Origin: Curvularia sp. ZM96
Lineage: Eukaryota > Ascomycota > Dothideomycetes > Pleosporales > Pleosporaceae
Length of the DNA stretch: 22,683 nt
Assembly: GCA_022457065.1 (NCBI GenBank)
Contig: JAJGBQ010000016.1
Span: forward strand, 1 to 22,683
Reading direction: 5' to 3'
Under the pieces are notes generated by a model. That model was given only the letters and a program-made list of their open reading frames with translations. It was not told the DNA's origin and ran no database searches. Numbering within the stretch: the stretch's first letter is position 1; the number at the start of each line of letters is the position of its first letter. The position numbers and the translations under genes are program-made. This document shows positions 1-7,265 of the stretch, one piece after another.

Positions 1-282
1 CCCGACGATCAGGCTGCCGACGATGGGGATCAGCACCACCAGGAAGCCGACCGAGGCCTCGGTGATCGCCACGCTGTCGGCGGACAGGCGCCGAACCAGA
101 AGAGGTTGGTGGCGATGGCGATGAGCTTGACCAATATCCACGCGCTCATCGCGCCTCCCGTGCCGACGATAACGGCCATCAGCGCGAGGATGGCATGCGG
201 CGATCCACGCCATGATCGGCCAGTTGATGTGTTTCGCGGCGCGCGCGGCGTAAGGGACATGCGGAATGGCGCTCTCTAGCAA
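1..282 (-). CDS. ClC-family chloride channel/antiporter, N-terminal fragment
   Basis: This is the N-terminal part of a voltage-gated-type chloride channel (ClC), an inner-membrane protein that moves chloride, often in exchange for protons. The readable pieces are a first hydrophobic helix ending in LVKLIAIATNLFWFG and, in another frame, SADSVAITEASVGF followed by LVVLIPIVGSLIVG, both typical of the first ClC helices. The frame changes near 85 and again near 205. Reading the first block back in the best frame (HINWPIMAWIAA) leads to a TTG start at 282; an ATG at 260 lies in a different frame. The gene runs off the left edge, so the pore and CBS regions are not seen. It diverges from the MarR gene across a 21-bp inverted repeat. 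The family call is from recognition of the helix pattern; the start is inferred. Confidence 0.72.
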   Translation of the reverse strand, partial: MLESAIPHVPYAARAAKHINWPIMAWIAACHPRADGRYRRHGRRDERVDIGQAHRHRHQPLLVRRLSADSVAITEASVGFLVVLIPIVGSLIVG

Positions 283-298
283 GGTTGAGGCGCGCCAA

Positions 299-319
299 TT
301 ATATCGTAATGCGATATAA
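299..319. promoter_or_regulatory. Inverted repeat, probable regulator operator
   Basis: TTATATCG and CGATATAA form a perfect 8-bp inverted repeat separated by TAATG. The site lies in the short gap between the divergent ClC fragment and the MarR gene, five bases before the MarR ATG. MarR proteins commonly bind such palindromes over their own promoter, so autoregulation and control of the divergent channel gene is the likely role. The repeat is seen directly; the binding is inference. Confidence 0.6.
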
Positions 320-323
320 CACA

Positions 324-751
324 ATGATGAGATCGGTGACGCAGGAGAAGGAACTGACCGATGCGGATTATCGGCGCTGGCGGCGTTTCGCCATGCGATC
401 CGCCGGTTCCACGTTCAGCGAAGGTCAGGCCGCCCAGGCCGGCTGACGCTGCAGCAGCATCAGGCGTTGCTGGCGATCCGGGCCGCGACGCCGGAACAGG
501 CGACGGTCGGATATGTGGCGGAGCGGCTGATCCTGCCGAAGCCTCTGGCCAGCGCGACGGGGCTTGTCGACCGTCTGGTGGCGCTGGGGCCGGTTGTGCG
601 TGAGGCGCGCGGCGGCGGATCGCCGCCGGGTCTATTCAGGCGCCTGACGCCGGGCGCTTATGCTATGCTGGCGGCGTTGACCGCGATCCATCGCGAGGAA
701 GCGGCAGGCTGCGGCCGGTGCTGCTGCAGGCTTCTGGGCCAGCCAGCGTGA
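324..751 (+). CDS. MarR-family transcriptional regulator (frameshifted)
   Basis: This winged-helix DNA-binding protein of about 140 residues is read in pieces. The start MMRSVTQEKELTDADYRRW is in the first frame. The core LTLQQHQALLAIRAATPEQA, then TVGYVAERLIL and SATGLVDRLVALG, is in the next frame and matches the MarR HTH and recognition helix. The wing (REARGGGSPPG) is scrambled by further shifts, and the end LTPGAYAMLAALTAIHREEA is readable. The ATG at 324 or 327 is chosen because it is the first start after the operator. Three or more shifts are needed, probably sequence errors. The ligand is unknown; the position suggests control of the divergent ClC gene. Confidence 0.75.
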
Positions 752-754
752 GCC

Positions 755-1095
755 ATGAGCGCAAGAATATTGCCCCTGGATGATAATAGTCGTTTGTTTT
801 ATCCTGAAGAGGGCGCAGATCGGCCCGACGCCTGTAACGAGGAGGAGCGACTTGCCCGGAATGTATGGATCATCGACCTCTTCGGTCTTGTTCTGGCCAT
901 TGCCGGTTTCACCATGGCGTTCAGGCAGGATGCGGCGCGCCGCATCATCGGCAGGTCGCGGACGCCTGCGAAATCCGTCGCGGCGGAAGAAGAGGCGGCG
1001 ATCCGCTGACCTATATGCTGCGGATCGCGGGCGTCATGCTGATGGTGTTCGGCATCGCCATCGGAGGCATGTTCACGCCGTTCAACCTCGCTTAG
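755..1095 (+). CDS. Small two-helix membrane protein, function unknown
   Basis: Two frames join into one protein of about 110 residues. The first holds MSARILPLDD, a helix NVWIIDLFGLVLAIAGFTMAF and a basic stretch. After a shift near 1005 the second holds TYMLRIAGVMLMVFGIAIGG and stops at 1095. Both helices look like genuine membrane segments, and the charged segment between them suggests a hairpin in the inner membrane. The start lies three bases after the MarR stop, so the two are probably co-transcribed. I do not recognise a named family. The two halves could instead be separate small ORFs. Confidence 0.5.
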
Positions 1096-1107
1096 GCTTT
1101 AGACCTC

Positions 1108-1536
1108 ATGGGCAGATCGGCATCAGGAGAATTTACGAGCGCCGCGCAGGCGGACGGCCAGAGGATATTGGTCGACCGCCTCTGGCCGCGCGGCGTCACG
1201 AAGGAAGCGGCGGACCTGACCCTGTGGTGCGGGAGATTGCGCCGTCCCCCGCGCTGCGGAAATGGTTCGGTCATGACCCCGCGAAATTCGATGCGTTTCG
1301 CGACCGATACCGGCGTGAACTGGATGATAATCCCGATGCCGTCGCGCTGCTGTGCGATAGGGCGGCCAAGGGGACGTGACCCCGTTTCTATGCCGCGCAT
1401 GATGAGCGGTGCAATCATGCGGTCGTTCTGGCCCAATATCTGCGCGACCGTTGCGGGTGCGCCCAAGGCCGGTTCCGAAGCCAAGCGACGCCTGAGCCTC
1501 TTTGTCGAGACACTGGCGCGGGGTTCCATCCGCTGA
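1108..1536 (+). CDS. DUF488 family protein (frameshifted)
   Basis: DUF488 proteins are small cytosolic proteins of about 115-130 residues with no firmly assigned activity. The hallmark QRILVDRLWPRGVTKE is in one frame, and EIAPSPALRKWFGHDPAKFD followed by FRDRYRRELDDNPDAV is in the next. A third frame carries YAAHDERCNHAVVLAQYLRD, matching the usual C-terminal block. The beginning reads MG-IGIRRIYER after one missing base. The true stop is uncertain: the frame with the final block runs on past 1536 toward the next gene, and the stop given is that of the first frame. Confidence 0.75.
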   Translation: MGRSASGEFTSAAQADGQRILVDRLWPRGVTKEAADLTLWCGRLRRPPRCGNGSVMTPRNSMRFATDTGVNWMIIPMPSRCCAIGRPRGRDPVSMPRMMSGAIMRSFWPNICATVAGAPKAGSEAKRRLSLFVETLARGSIR

Positions 1537-1582
1537 CTCTTGTCCTAAAGATAGCCCCGGAATATGGGTTAGGAGTTTACGC

Positions 1583-2670
1583 ATGAAGACCAGAGCCGCT
1601 GTCGCATTCGAGGCGAAAAGGCCCCCGAAATCGTGGAGGTCGATCTGGCGCCCCAAGGCGGGCGAGGTTCTGGTCGAAATCATGGCGACCGGCATTTGCC
1701 ATACGGACGCCTATACGCTGGATGGATTGGACAGCGAGGGCATCTTTCCTTCGATCCTGGGGCATGAAGGCGCCGGGATCGTGCGCGAAATCTGTGCGGC
1801 GTGACTCAGAAGCCGGGCGATCATGTCATTCCGCTCTACACCCCGAATGCCGCCAGTGCAAAAGCTGCCTGTCGGGAAAGACCAACCCGTGCACCGCCAT
1901 CCGCGCCACGCAGGGCAAGGGGCTGATGCGGACGGCACGACGCGCTTTTCCTACAAGGGGCAGCCGATCTTCCACTATATGGGCTGTTCCACCTTTTCCA
2001 CCTCACGGTGCTGCCGGAAATCGCCGTGGCGAAGATCCGGGAGGACGCGCCTTCGACAAGAGCTGCTATATCGGCTGCGGCGTGACGACGGGCGTGGGTG
2101 CGGTGGTCAAGACCGCGAAGGTCACGCCCGGTTCCAACGTCATCGTCTTTGGCCCGGGCGGCATCGGCCTCATCGTCATTCAGGGCGCCAAGCTGGTGGG
2201 CGCGACATGATCGTCGGCGTGACATCAATGCACGCAAGTGAAGAATGGGGACGCCGTTTCGGCATGACCCATTTCGTCAACCCGGCGAAGATAGAGGGAG
2301 ACATCGTCCAGCATCTGGTCGAACTGACCGATGGCGGCGCGGACTATACGTTCGATTGCACGGGCAATACCGGCGTCATGGACCGCATTGGAAGCGTGCC
2401 ATCGCGGCTGGGGCGAAAGCATCATCGGGGTCGCCGAAGCGGGCAAGGAACTGCACGCGGCCCTTCCAGCTTGTGACGGGGCGCGTCTGGAAAGGCAGCG
2501 CCTTGGCGCGCTGAAGGCGCGAACCGACGCCGAAAATCGTGGATTGGTATATGAACGGCAAGATCGAGATCGATCCGATGATCACCCATGTGCTCAGCTC
2601 CGAAGAGATCAACCAGGGCTTCGACCCGATGCATGCGGGGGAAAGCATCCGGTCCGTCGTCGTTTATTGA
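1583..2670 (+). CDS. frmA: S-(hydroxymethyl)glutathione dehydrogenase / class III alcohol dehydrogenase (frameshifted)
   Basis: This zinc-dependent NAD enzyme oxidises S-hydroxymethylglutathione, formed from formaldehyde and glutathione, to S-formylglutathione in the cytosol. The start MKTRAAVAFEAK has an AGGAG eight bases upstream. Visible landmarks are GICHTDAYTLDG (catalytic zinc Cys), GHEGAGIV, CRQCKSCLSGKTNPC (structural zinc cysteines), YIGCGVTTGVGAVV (third zinc ligand), the Rossmann loop FGPGGIGL, and the end EINQGFDPMHAGESIRSVVV. The span is about 25 bases shorter than the usual 370-codon gene and changes frame many times, consistent with dropped bases. It begins a formaldehyde operon with the VOC and hydrolase genes. 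No dedicated formaldehyde repressor is visible beside it. Confidence 0.95.
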
Positions 2671-2685
2671 GGAGAGGGAGCACCA

Positions 2686-3059
2686 ATGAGGCATGACCGT
2701 CGGCGCCGATGATCTGGAAGACGGAAGGCCTTCTATGATGCCGTGCTGGGGTCGCTGGCTATGGCCCGGCCATGGCGGTGAGCGAGGATCGCTACGCCTA
2801 TCCGTCCGATAAGGGCGTTCCTTATCATCCGTCCCATCGACGGCCAGCAGGCGTCGCACGCCAATGGCGGCACCATCGGCTTCACCTGCGATCTGCCCGA
2901 AAGGTCGATGCATGGCATGCGGCGGGGATCGCCAATGGCGGCAAGTCGGTCGAGGACCCTCCGGGCATTCGGGCAAGCGGGTTCGGCCATATGTATCTTG
3001 CCTATCTTCGCGATCCTTATGGCAACAAGCTTTGCGCCATGCATCGCATGACGGCTTGA
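2686..3059 (+). CDS. VOC-family (glyoxalase/bleomycin-resistance fold) protein
   Basis: This is a metal-dependent vicinal-oxygen-chelate fold protein of about 125 residues. The readable parts are TVGADDLED near the start, MAVSEDRYAYPSDKG, then ASHANGGTIGFTCD in another frame, and DAWHAAGIANGGKSVEDPPG with FGHMYLAYLRDPYGNKLCAM, the usual C-terminal strand and metal-ligand region. Its ATG follows the frmA stop by fifteen bases with GGAGAGGGAG ahead, so it is in the same operon. Lying between the two formaldehyde enzymes it may act on a glutathione adduct, but the substrate is not shown. Two or three frameshifts occur in the first half. Confidence 0.85.
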
Positions 3060-3070
3060 CCCGGCCAGCC

Positions 3071-3908
3071 ATGGAAACGCTTTCGACCAGCCATGCCCAT
3101 GGCGGCGTGCAGGGCGTTTACCGTCGCGCATCGTCGGCGACGGGGACGGACATGACATTTTCCGTCTTCGTGCCGCCGCATGCGGAAGGCGCGCGGCTGC
3201 CGGTCGTCTGGTATCTGTCCGGCCTGACCTGCACTCATGCCAATGTGACGGAAAAGGGGAGTATCGCCGCGCCTGCGCCGAACTCGGCCTGATCTTCGTC
3301 GCGCCCGACACCAGCCCCAGGGGCGAAGGCGTGGCGGACGATCCGCAGGGCGCTTATGATTTCGGCCTTGGCGCGGGTTTCTATGTCGATGCGACGCAGC
3401 CGCCCTTTGCGGCCCATTATCGCATGTGGACCTATGTCACCGAAGAATTGCCTGCCCTGGTGGGCGCGCATTTCCCGCCGACCCGTCGCGCCAGTCCATC
3501 GCGGGGCACAGCATGGGCGGACATGGCGCGCTGACGATCGGGCTGACTTTTCCCGATCGCTTCAAGGCGGTGTCGGCCTTTGCCCCGATCGTTGCGCCGG
3601 GACGGGTGCCGTGGGGACAGAAGGCGCTGGCAGGCTATCTGGGGGATGATCGCGATGCCTGGCGCAGGCATGATGCCGTCGCGCTGATCGAGGATGGCGC
3701 GCGGATGCCTGACATGCTGGTGGATCAGGGGATGCCGACCCGTTCCTTGAGGAGCAGCTCCAGACGCATTGGCTGGAGGAGGCCTGTCTTGCCGCCGGGC
3801 AGAAGGCGACCATCCGCATGCAGCCGGATATGACCCAGCTATTATTTCATATCGACATTCATGGAAGAGCATATGCGGTGGCATGCCCACCGGCTGAAGG
3901 GGCTCTGA
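3071..3908 (+). CDS. fghA: S-formylglutathione hydrolase (frameshifted)
   Basis: This cytosolic serine esterase releases formate and glutathione from S-formylglutathione, the step after the frmA product. Landmarks are METLSTSHAHGGVQGVY, PVVWYLSGLTCTHANVTEKG (oxyanion region), APDTSPRGEG-type loop, DFGLGAGFYVDATQ, the nucleophile elbow SIAGHSMGGHGALTIG, and FKAVSAFAPI. The catalytic-His region (usually DHSYYFI) is scrambled by a shift near 3830, and the protein ends HAHRLKGL. The expected length is about 279 codons and matches the span apart from dropped bases. The start is 11 bases after the VOC stop. It converges with the ApbE gene, leaving only 15 bases between. Confidence 0.95.
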
Positions 3909-3923
3909 CGGCGGAGTGCCCGG

Positions 3924-4879
3924 TCAGTCGAGCATGGCGGCAAGGGCGGGGGTCATATATTCCTGCGCCTGATCGCTCGTTCGCCCGATGAGGCGGGCGG
4001 CGATACCGTGCCGGGTGGCGAGCGCCATGCCGCGATCGGGGCCAAGGACGGCGATGGCCGTCGCCCAGGCATCGGCCAGCATGGCGCTTTGGTGGAGGAC
4101 GGTGACGGCGGCCACGTCATGGGTAATGGGCGCGCCGGTCGCGGGGTCTATGCTGTGGGAAGCGGCGGCCGCCTTCCATCCGGAAGCGGCGATAGTCGCC
4201 GGAGGTGGCGACGGAAAGGCCGCAAAGCGCGATGCGAAGCATCGGGACGGCGAGGCCGGGTGGAGATCCCGCGTCCACCCACCATGGCTGGATGTCGGGC
4301 TTGACGCCTTCTCCGCGCAGTTCGCCGCCGATCTCGATCAGGAAATGGTGGAGGGATCGTGTTTTGAGAGCCTGAGCCACGGACGACGGCATAGCCTTGG
4401 CCATGCCGGAGAAGTCGAGCGCGACCGGGGTGAGGCGGCGGGCGCGGAAACCATCCACCTCATGGCCTGCCATGGAGGGTTGGGGGCGATCCTGCCGCCG
4501 TTCCGCTTCCGGGGCCGAAGCCCCAGCGGTCGACCAGATTGCCGATAGCGGGATCGAAGGCGCCGCCGGAAAGGCGCGCCATGTCGAGGTCCTGCGCGCA
4601 GGACCGCCATCATCTCATCGGGGAGGGACATCCATTGCCCAAGGCAGCCGGTTGAAGCGGCTGATGTCGGATCCTGCCTCCCAATTGCTCATCTGCGCGA
4701 TGATGCGGGCGAGGACGGTTTCGATCAGCGCCGCACAATCGGTGGGCGCGTCGACGATGCGGGCCGACCAGATCGTGCCCATGGTCGGCCCGCCAAGGTG
4801 CGTGATCTTCCGCCCGGTTGCGACCGTCGAACCGGTCGGGCGAAAGATTGGGCGGGATGGCTATGCGGATGGTGGGCAC
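3924..4879 (-). CDS. apbE: FAD:protein FMN transferase (ApbE-like, frameshifted)
   Basis: ApbE enzymes use FAD to attach FMN covalently to a Thr or Ser of a target protein on the outer side of the cytoplasmic membrane. Seen in order are MSNWEAGSDISRFNR, SGGAFDPAIGN-type block, LDFSGMAK (the usual GGIAKGYAVD motif, broken by a shift just after AK), HHFLIEIGGELRGEG, CGLSVATSGDYRRF, and QSAMLADAWATAIAVLG (magnesium/FAD site region). The best start is GTG at 4879; no clear signal peptide follows. It is the last gene of the PepSY-DUF2271-DUF4198-apbE operon, and its likely substrate is the DUF2271 protein two genes upstream. At least five frame changes are needed. Confidence 0.9.
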
Positions 4880-4956
4880 ACCCGATCCTGTGTTCTGGCT
4901 GGGCTGGATCGGGACAGGTCAGACACCCGCCCCGATGCGCCCAAGTCCTTGGCTGC

Positions 4957-5836
4957 TCAGGGCGCGAGCACTTCCAGCGTGGTGACGTAGGAGGCGCGGC
5001 GCTCGGGCGGGCCTGCGGGGGCCTGCGGGTGACGGCGGGCCTTCCCTGGCTGCGCCCGGCCCCTTGCCTTCGCCGCCGCCGGGGCCGCCTTCGCGTCCGC
5101 CGCCGATGCTGGCATTGAGCCAGTACATGCCCGGTTGCGGCCATGTGACTGACAGCTTGCCGTCCGCGCCGGTGGTGAGGTCCATCTGGCCCAGGAATCG
5201 CGGTAACGGATACCGCCGGGGATCACCGTGACTTTGAGGCTGGATGCGGGCTTGCCATCGAGCAGAAACTGGAAGGTCGCGCTTTCGCCCGAAACAAGGT
5301 CGTTGGGATGGGTGACGGGCACCATTTCAAGGCCGACGCCGGTGGGCTTGAAGAGATTGGTGGTCGGCGCGCCCAGCGTCACGAAAATCTCGTTCCGGTT
5401 GGCGGCTTCGGCGGTCTGCACGTCAGTCGCTCCGGCGGGGATCGCTGTGGCCAGCGTTTCTTGGTCGTACCGCGCGGCAGGCGTTCGCGCTTGCCGTTCA
5501 GCACGTAGCTGCCCATCACGCCGGTCGACACGCTGGCGATGCGCCAGGTGCCCGGCTGTGTCAGATGCACGTCGAAGGTGGAGCGGTAGCGGCCCTTGGC
5601 GGCGTTTTCGATCTGACCCGCCGAACCGTCCGGCCGGGTCACGGCGATATTGTCCGTGCTCATCGGGAAATGTTCGAAATAGAAGAGGTCGTTGGACACG
5701 GCGGCGTCCACCGTCACCCAGCTATCATCGCCGGACAGCACGGTGGAGGACGGCAGCATCCACTGGCGATGCGCCTGCGCGGCGGTGGAAAGCGTCAGCG
5801 CGGCAAGCGCGCCGGCGATCAGAAATCTGGCCTTCA
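4957..5836 (-). CDS. DUF4198 (NikM-like) periplasmic protein
   Basis: This exported protein of roughly 290 residues has a clear signal peptide (MKARFLIAGALAALTL to AAQA) and a mature end beginning HRQWMLPSS, as in DUF4198/NikM-like proteins. Next come VLSGDDSWVTVDAAVSNDLF, GTWRIASVSTGVMGSYVLNG, NEIFVTLGAPTTNLFKPTG, DLVSGESATFQFLLDGKPAS and a late region rich in Ala, Pro, Gly and Lys before a C-terminal YVTTLEVLAP. Relatives are linked with metal uptake; the ligand here is not shown. The start at 5836 follows the DUF2271 stop by twelve bases, and GAGGGGAAG forms the ribosome site over that stop. An upstream ATG would give an extra MRGSS, but the signal peptide fits the inner start better. Frameshifts near 5440 and 5190. 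Confidence 0.8.
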
Positions 5837-5848
5837 TGGAACTTCCCC

Positions 5849-6377
5849 TCATTTACCGATGCTGAGGCTGATCGCCCCACCTGCTCGCGCCTTGGCCCGC
5901 ACGACCGCGCCGGGTTTGGCGGGCCATGTGAAGGGCAGGCGGACGACTTCGCGGCCGCCGACTTCGCGCGGCTTCCACGATCAAGGTGTAATTGCCCGAC
6001 CAAGCTGGCCCAACGGCCCCTTGCCGGTGGTGAAGGTGATTTTCTGATCGCCCGGCGCGCGGGTGGCGCCAGTGACGCCGTCGGCGGGGAATTGCATCGT
6101 CCGGCCAGAGGCGCGCCACCATTGGCGCACGTCGCGCAGCCATTTCGCTGCCTTCGCCATTCTTCATGTCATAATCATACCAGACCGACAGGGTGCGCGG
6201 CGTCGCGCCTTCCTTCTCCAGCCAGACGGCGACATAGGGCTTGTGATATTCCGCCACCGACAGGCGGGGAATATTGACGGTGAGGTTCAGCGTTTCGGCC
6301 TGCGCGGGCACGGCCAGAGCGCCGGTCGCGCCCAGCGCCGCTCCGCCGGTCAGCAGCAGTTTGTGGCTGATCTGCAT
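5849..6377 (-). CDS. DUF2271 periplasmic protein with a DGVTGAT flavinylation-like motif
   Basis: An exported protein of about 175 residues begins MQISHKLLLTGGAALGATGA with a signal peptide ending VPAQA. It continues with LNLTVNIPRLSVAEYHKPYV and VAVWLEKEGATPRTLSVWYD, the DUF2271 start, then after a shift QFPADGVTGATRAPGDQ (minus-strand codons at 6082-6062 for the DGVTGAT part), and later GNYTLIVEAARE-like sequence ending ISLSIGK. DGVTGAT fits the D-x-x-[ST]-G-A-[ST] pattern that ApbE enzymes modify at the first Thr or Ser of the GA triplet. With apbE two genes downstream and a PepSY membrane protein upstream, a role as a flavin-carrying electron carrier is likely. The motif is seen; its modification is inferred. 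Confidence 0.85.
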
Positions 6378-6393
6378 GGTTGTTCTTTTCCCG

Positions 6394-7030
6394 TCAGTGG
6401 ATGAAGACGATGGCGAGGATCGCCGGGATGGCAAGGCCGATGGCGACCAGCGGCCATGTGCTGGGTCGCTTGGCCGCGTGGAGTTGAGCAGCAGGCCGGT
6501 CAGCGCGAAGAGGAAGCAGGCGACGGCGAAAATGTCGATGAACCATTTCCAGACAGTGCCGGTGTTGCGGCCCTTGTGCAGGTCGTTGAGGTAGCTGACC
6601 CAGCCGCGACCGGTCGCTTCGCTGGTGACTGCGCCGCTGTGCCGGTCGATCGACACCAGCCATCGCCGCCGGGGCGGGGCAGGGGAGATAGACTTCGTCG
6701 GCGGACCATTCCGCTCGCCCGCGCCGCGCTGGCCGATTTCCTGTTCGATCCAGTGGGCGATGTCGGCGGGCAGGGGTTTCTTGGCGTCGGGCTTGTCGTC
6801 GGGCGCGACCTGCTTGAGCAGAGCGGGGGCAGGGTCGCGGCCTTTTCGACCGTTTGCGGGTGGCCTCGAGATCGGCGGCGTGATTGAGCGTGATGCCGGT
6901 GAAGGCGAACAGCAGCAAGCCGATGAGGCTGACCGCCGAACTGATCCAGTGCCATGCATGAAGTTGCTTCAGCCAGAAAGCCTGGGCGCTTTCTTCTTCT
7001 TTTGGGTTGAAGGCTGGCGGGGGCGTGCAT
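6394..7030 (-). CDS. PepSY-associated transmembrane protein (frameshifted)
   Basis: An inner-membrane protein of about 210 residues. The first helix is FWLKQLHAWHWISSAVSLIG followed by LLLFAFTGITLNHA, the usual PepSY-TM start with His residues able to bind heme. A periplasmic loop holds GDGWVSIDRHSGAV-type PepSY sequence. The second anchor reads DLHKGRNTGTVWKWFIDIFA then VACFLFALTGLLL, and the last helix is WPLVAIGLAIPAILAIVFIH. Three frames are used. The ATG at 7030 (MHAPASLQPK) is preferred; a shift in the AAG-rich run right after it hides the frame. It is the first gene of the flavin operon and could pass electrons across the membrane to the DUF2271 protein. Confidence 0.85.
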
Positions 7031-7160
7031 TGGAAAGCGGCGAATCCTGTGTGGCGCGAGACGGTCGAATAACGCGAACGACCTGCAATTGCAAACCTGC
7101 GGGGAAGGGAAATTGTATCAAGATGTAAGCGGAAATGTTCTTTGCTGAATAGAAAGGGTA

Positions 7161-7178
7161 GCGCTCCCTTGAGAGCGC
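7161..7178 (-). terminator. Stem-loop between gdh and the PepSY operon
   Basis: GCGCTC, loop CCTTGA, GAGCGC make a 6-bp stem. On the minus strand it is followed by TACCCTTTCT, a weak pyrimidine tail. It lies in the 235-bp gap between the glutamate dehydrogenase stop and the PepSY gene and may be a terminator or leader structure. Confidence 0.3.
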
Positions 7179-7208
7179 CGATACCTCCATAAGACCTTCG
7201 GTTCTGCC

Positions 7209-7227
7209 CACTCCCCTTTTGGGAGTG
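7209..7227 (-). terminator. Stem-loop after the glutamate dehydrogenase stop
   Basis: CACTCCC and GGGAGTG form a perfect 7-bp stem with a CTTTT loop, about 40 bases past the gdh stop. There is no T-run after the stem, so it is at best a weak or Rho-aided terminator. The rest of the gap (7031-7265) holds only a possible minus-strand promoter for the PepSY operon, TTGCAA-16-TTATTC near 7090, and no gene. Confidence 0.4.
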
Positions 7228-7265
7228 ATGATGGTTTGCTATTCCTTGCCTTGCAGGGGAGGATT

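Noticed and set aside
1583..2670. frmA as a true pseudogene
   Set aside because: All catalytic and zinc motifs survive and neighbours show the same shift rate, so sequencing error is the better explanation.
5228..6277. Long plus-strand open frame of 349 codons
   Set aside because: Arg/Ser/Pro-rich low-complexity translation opposite the DUF4198 and DUF2271 genes; no start signal or domain.
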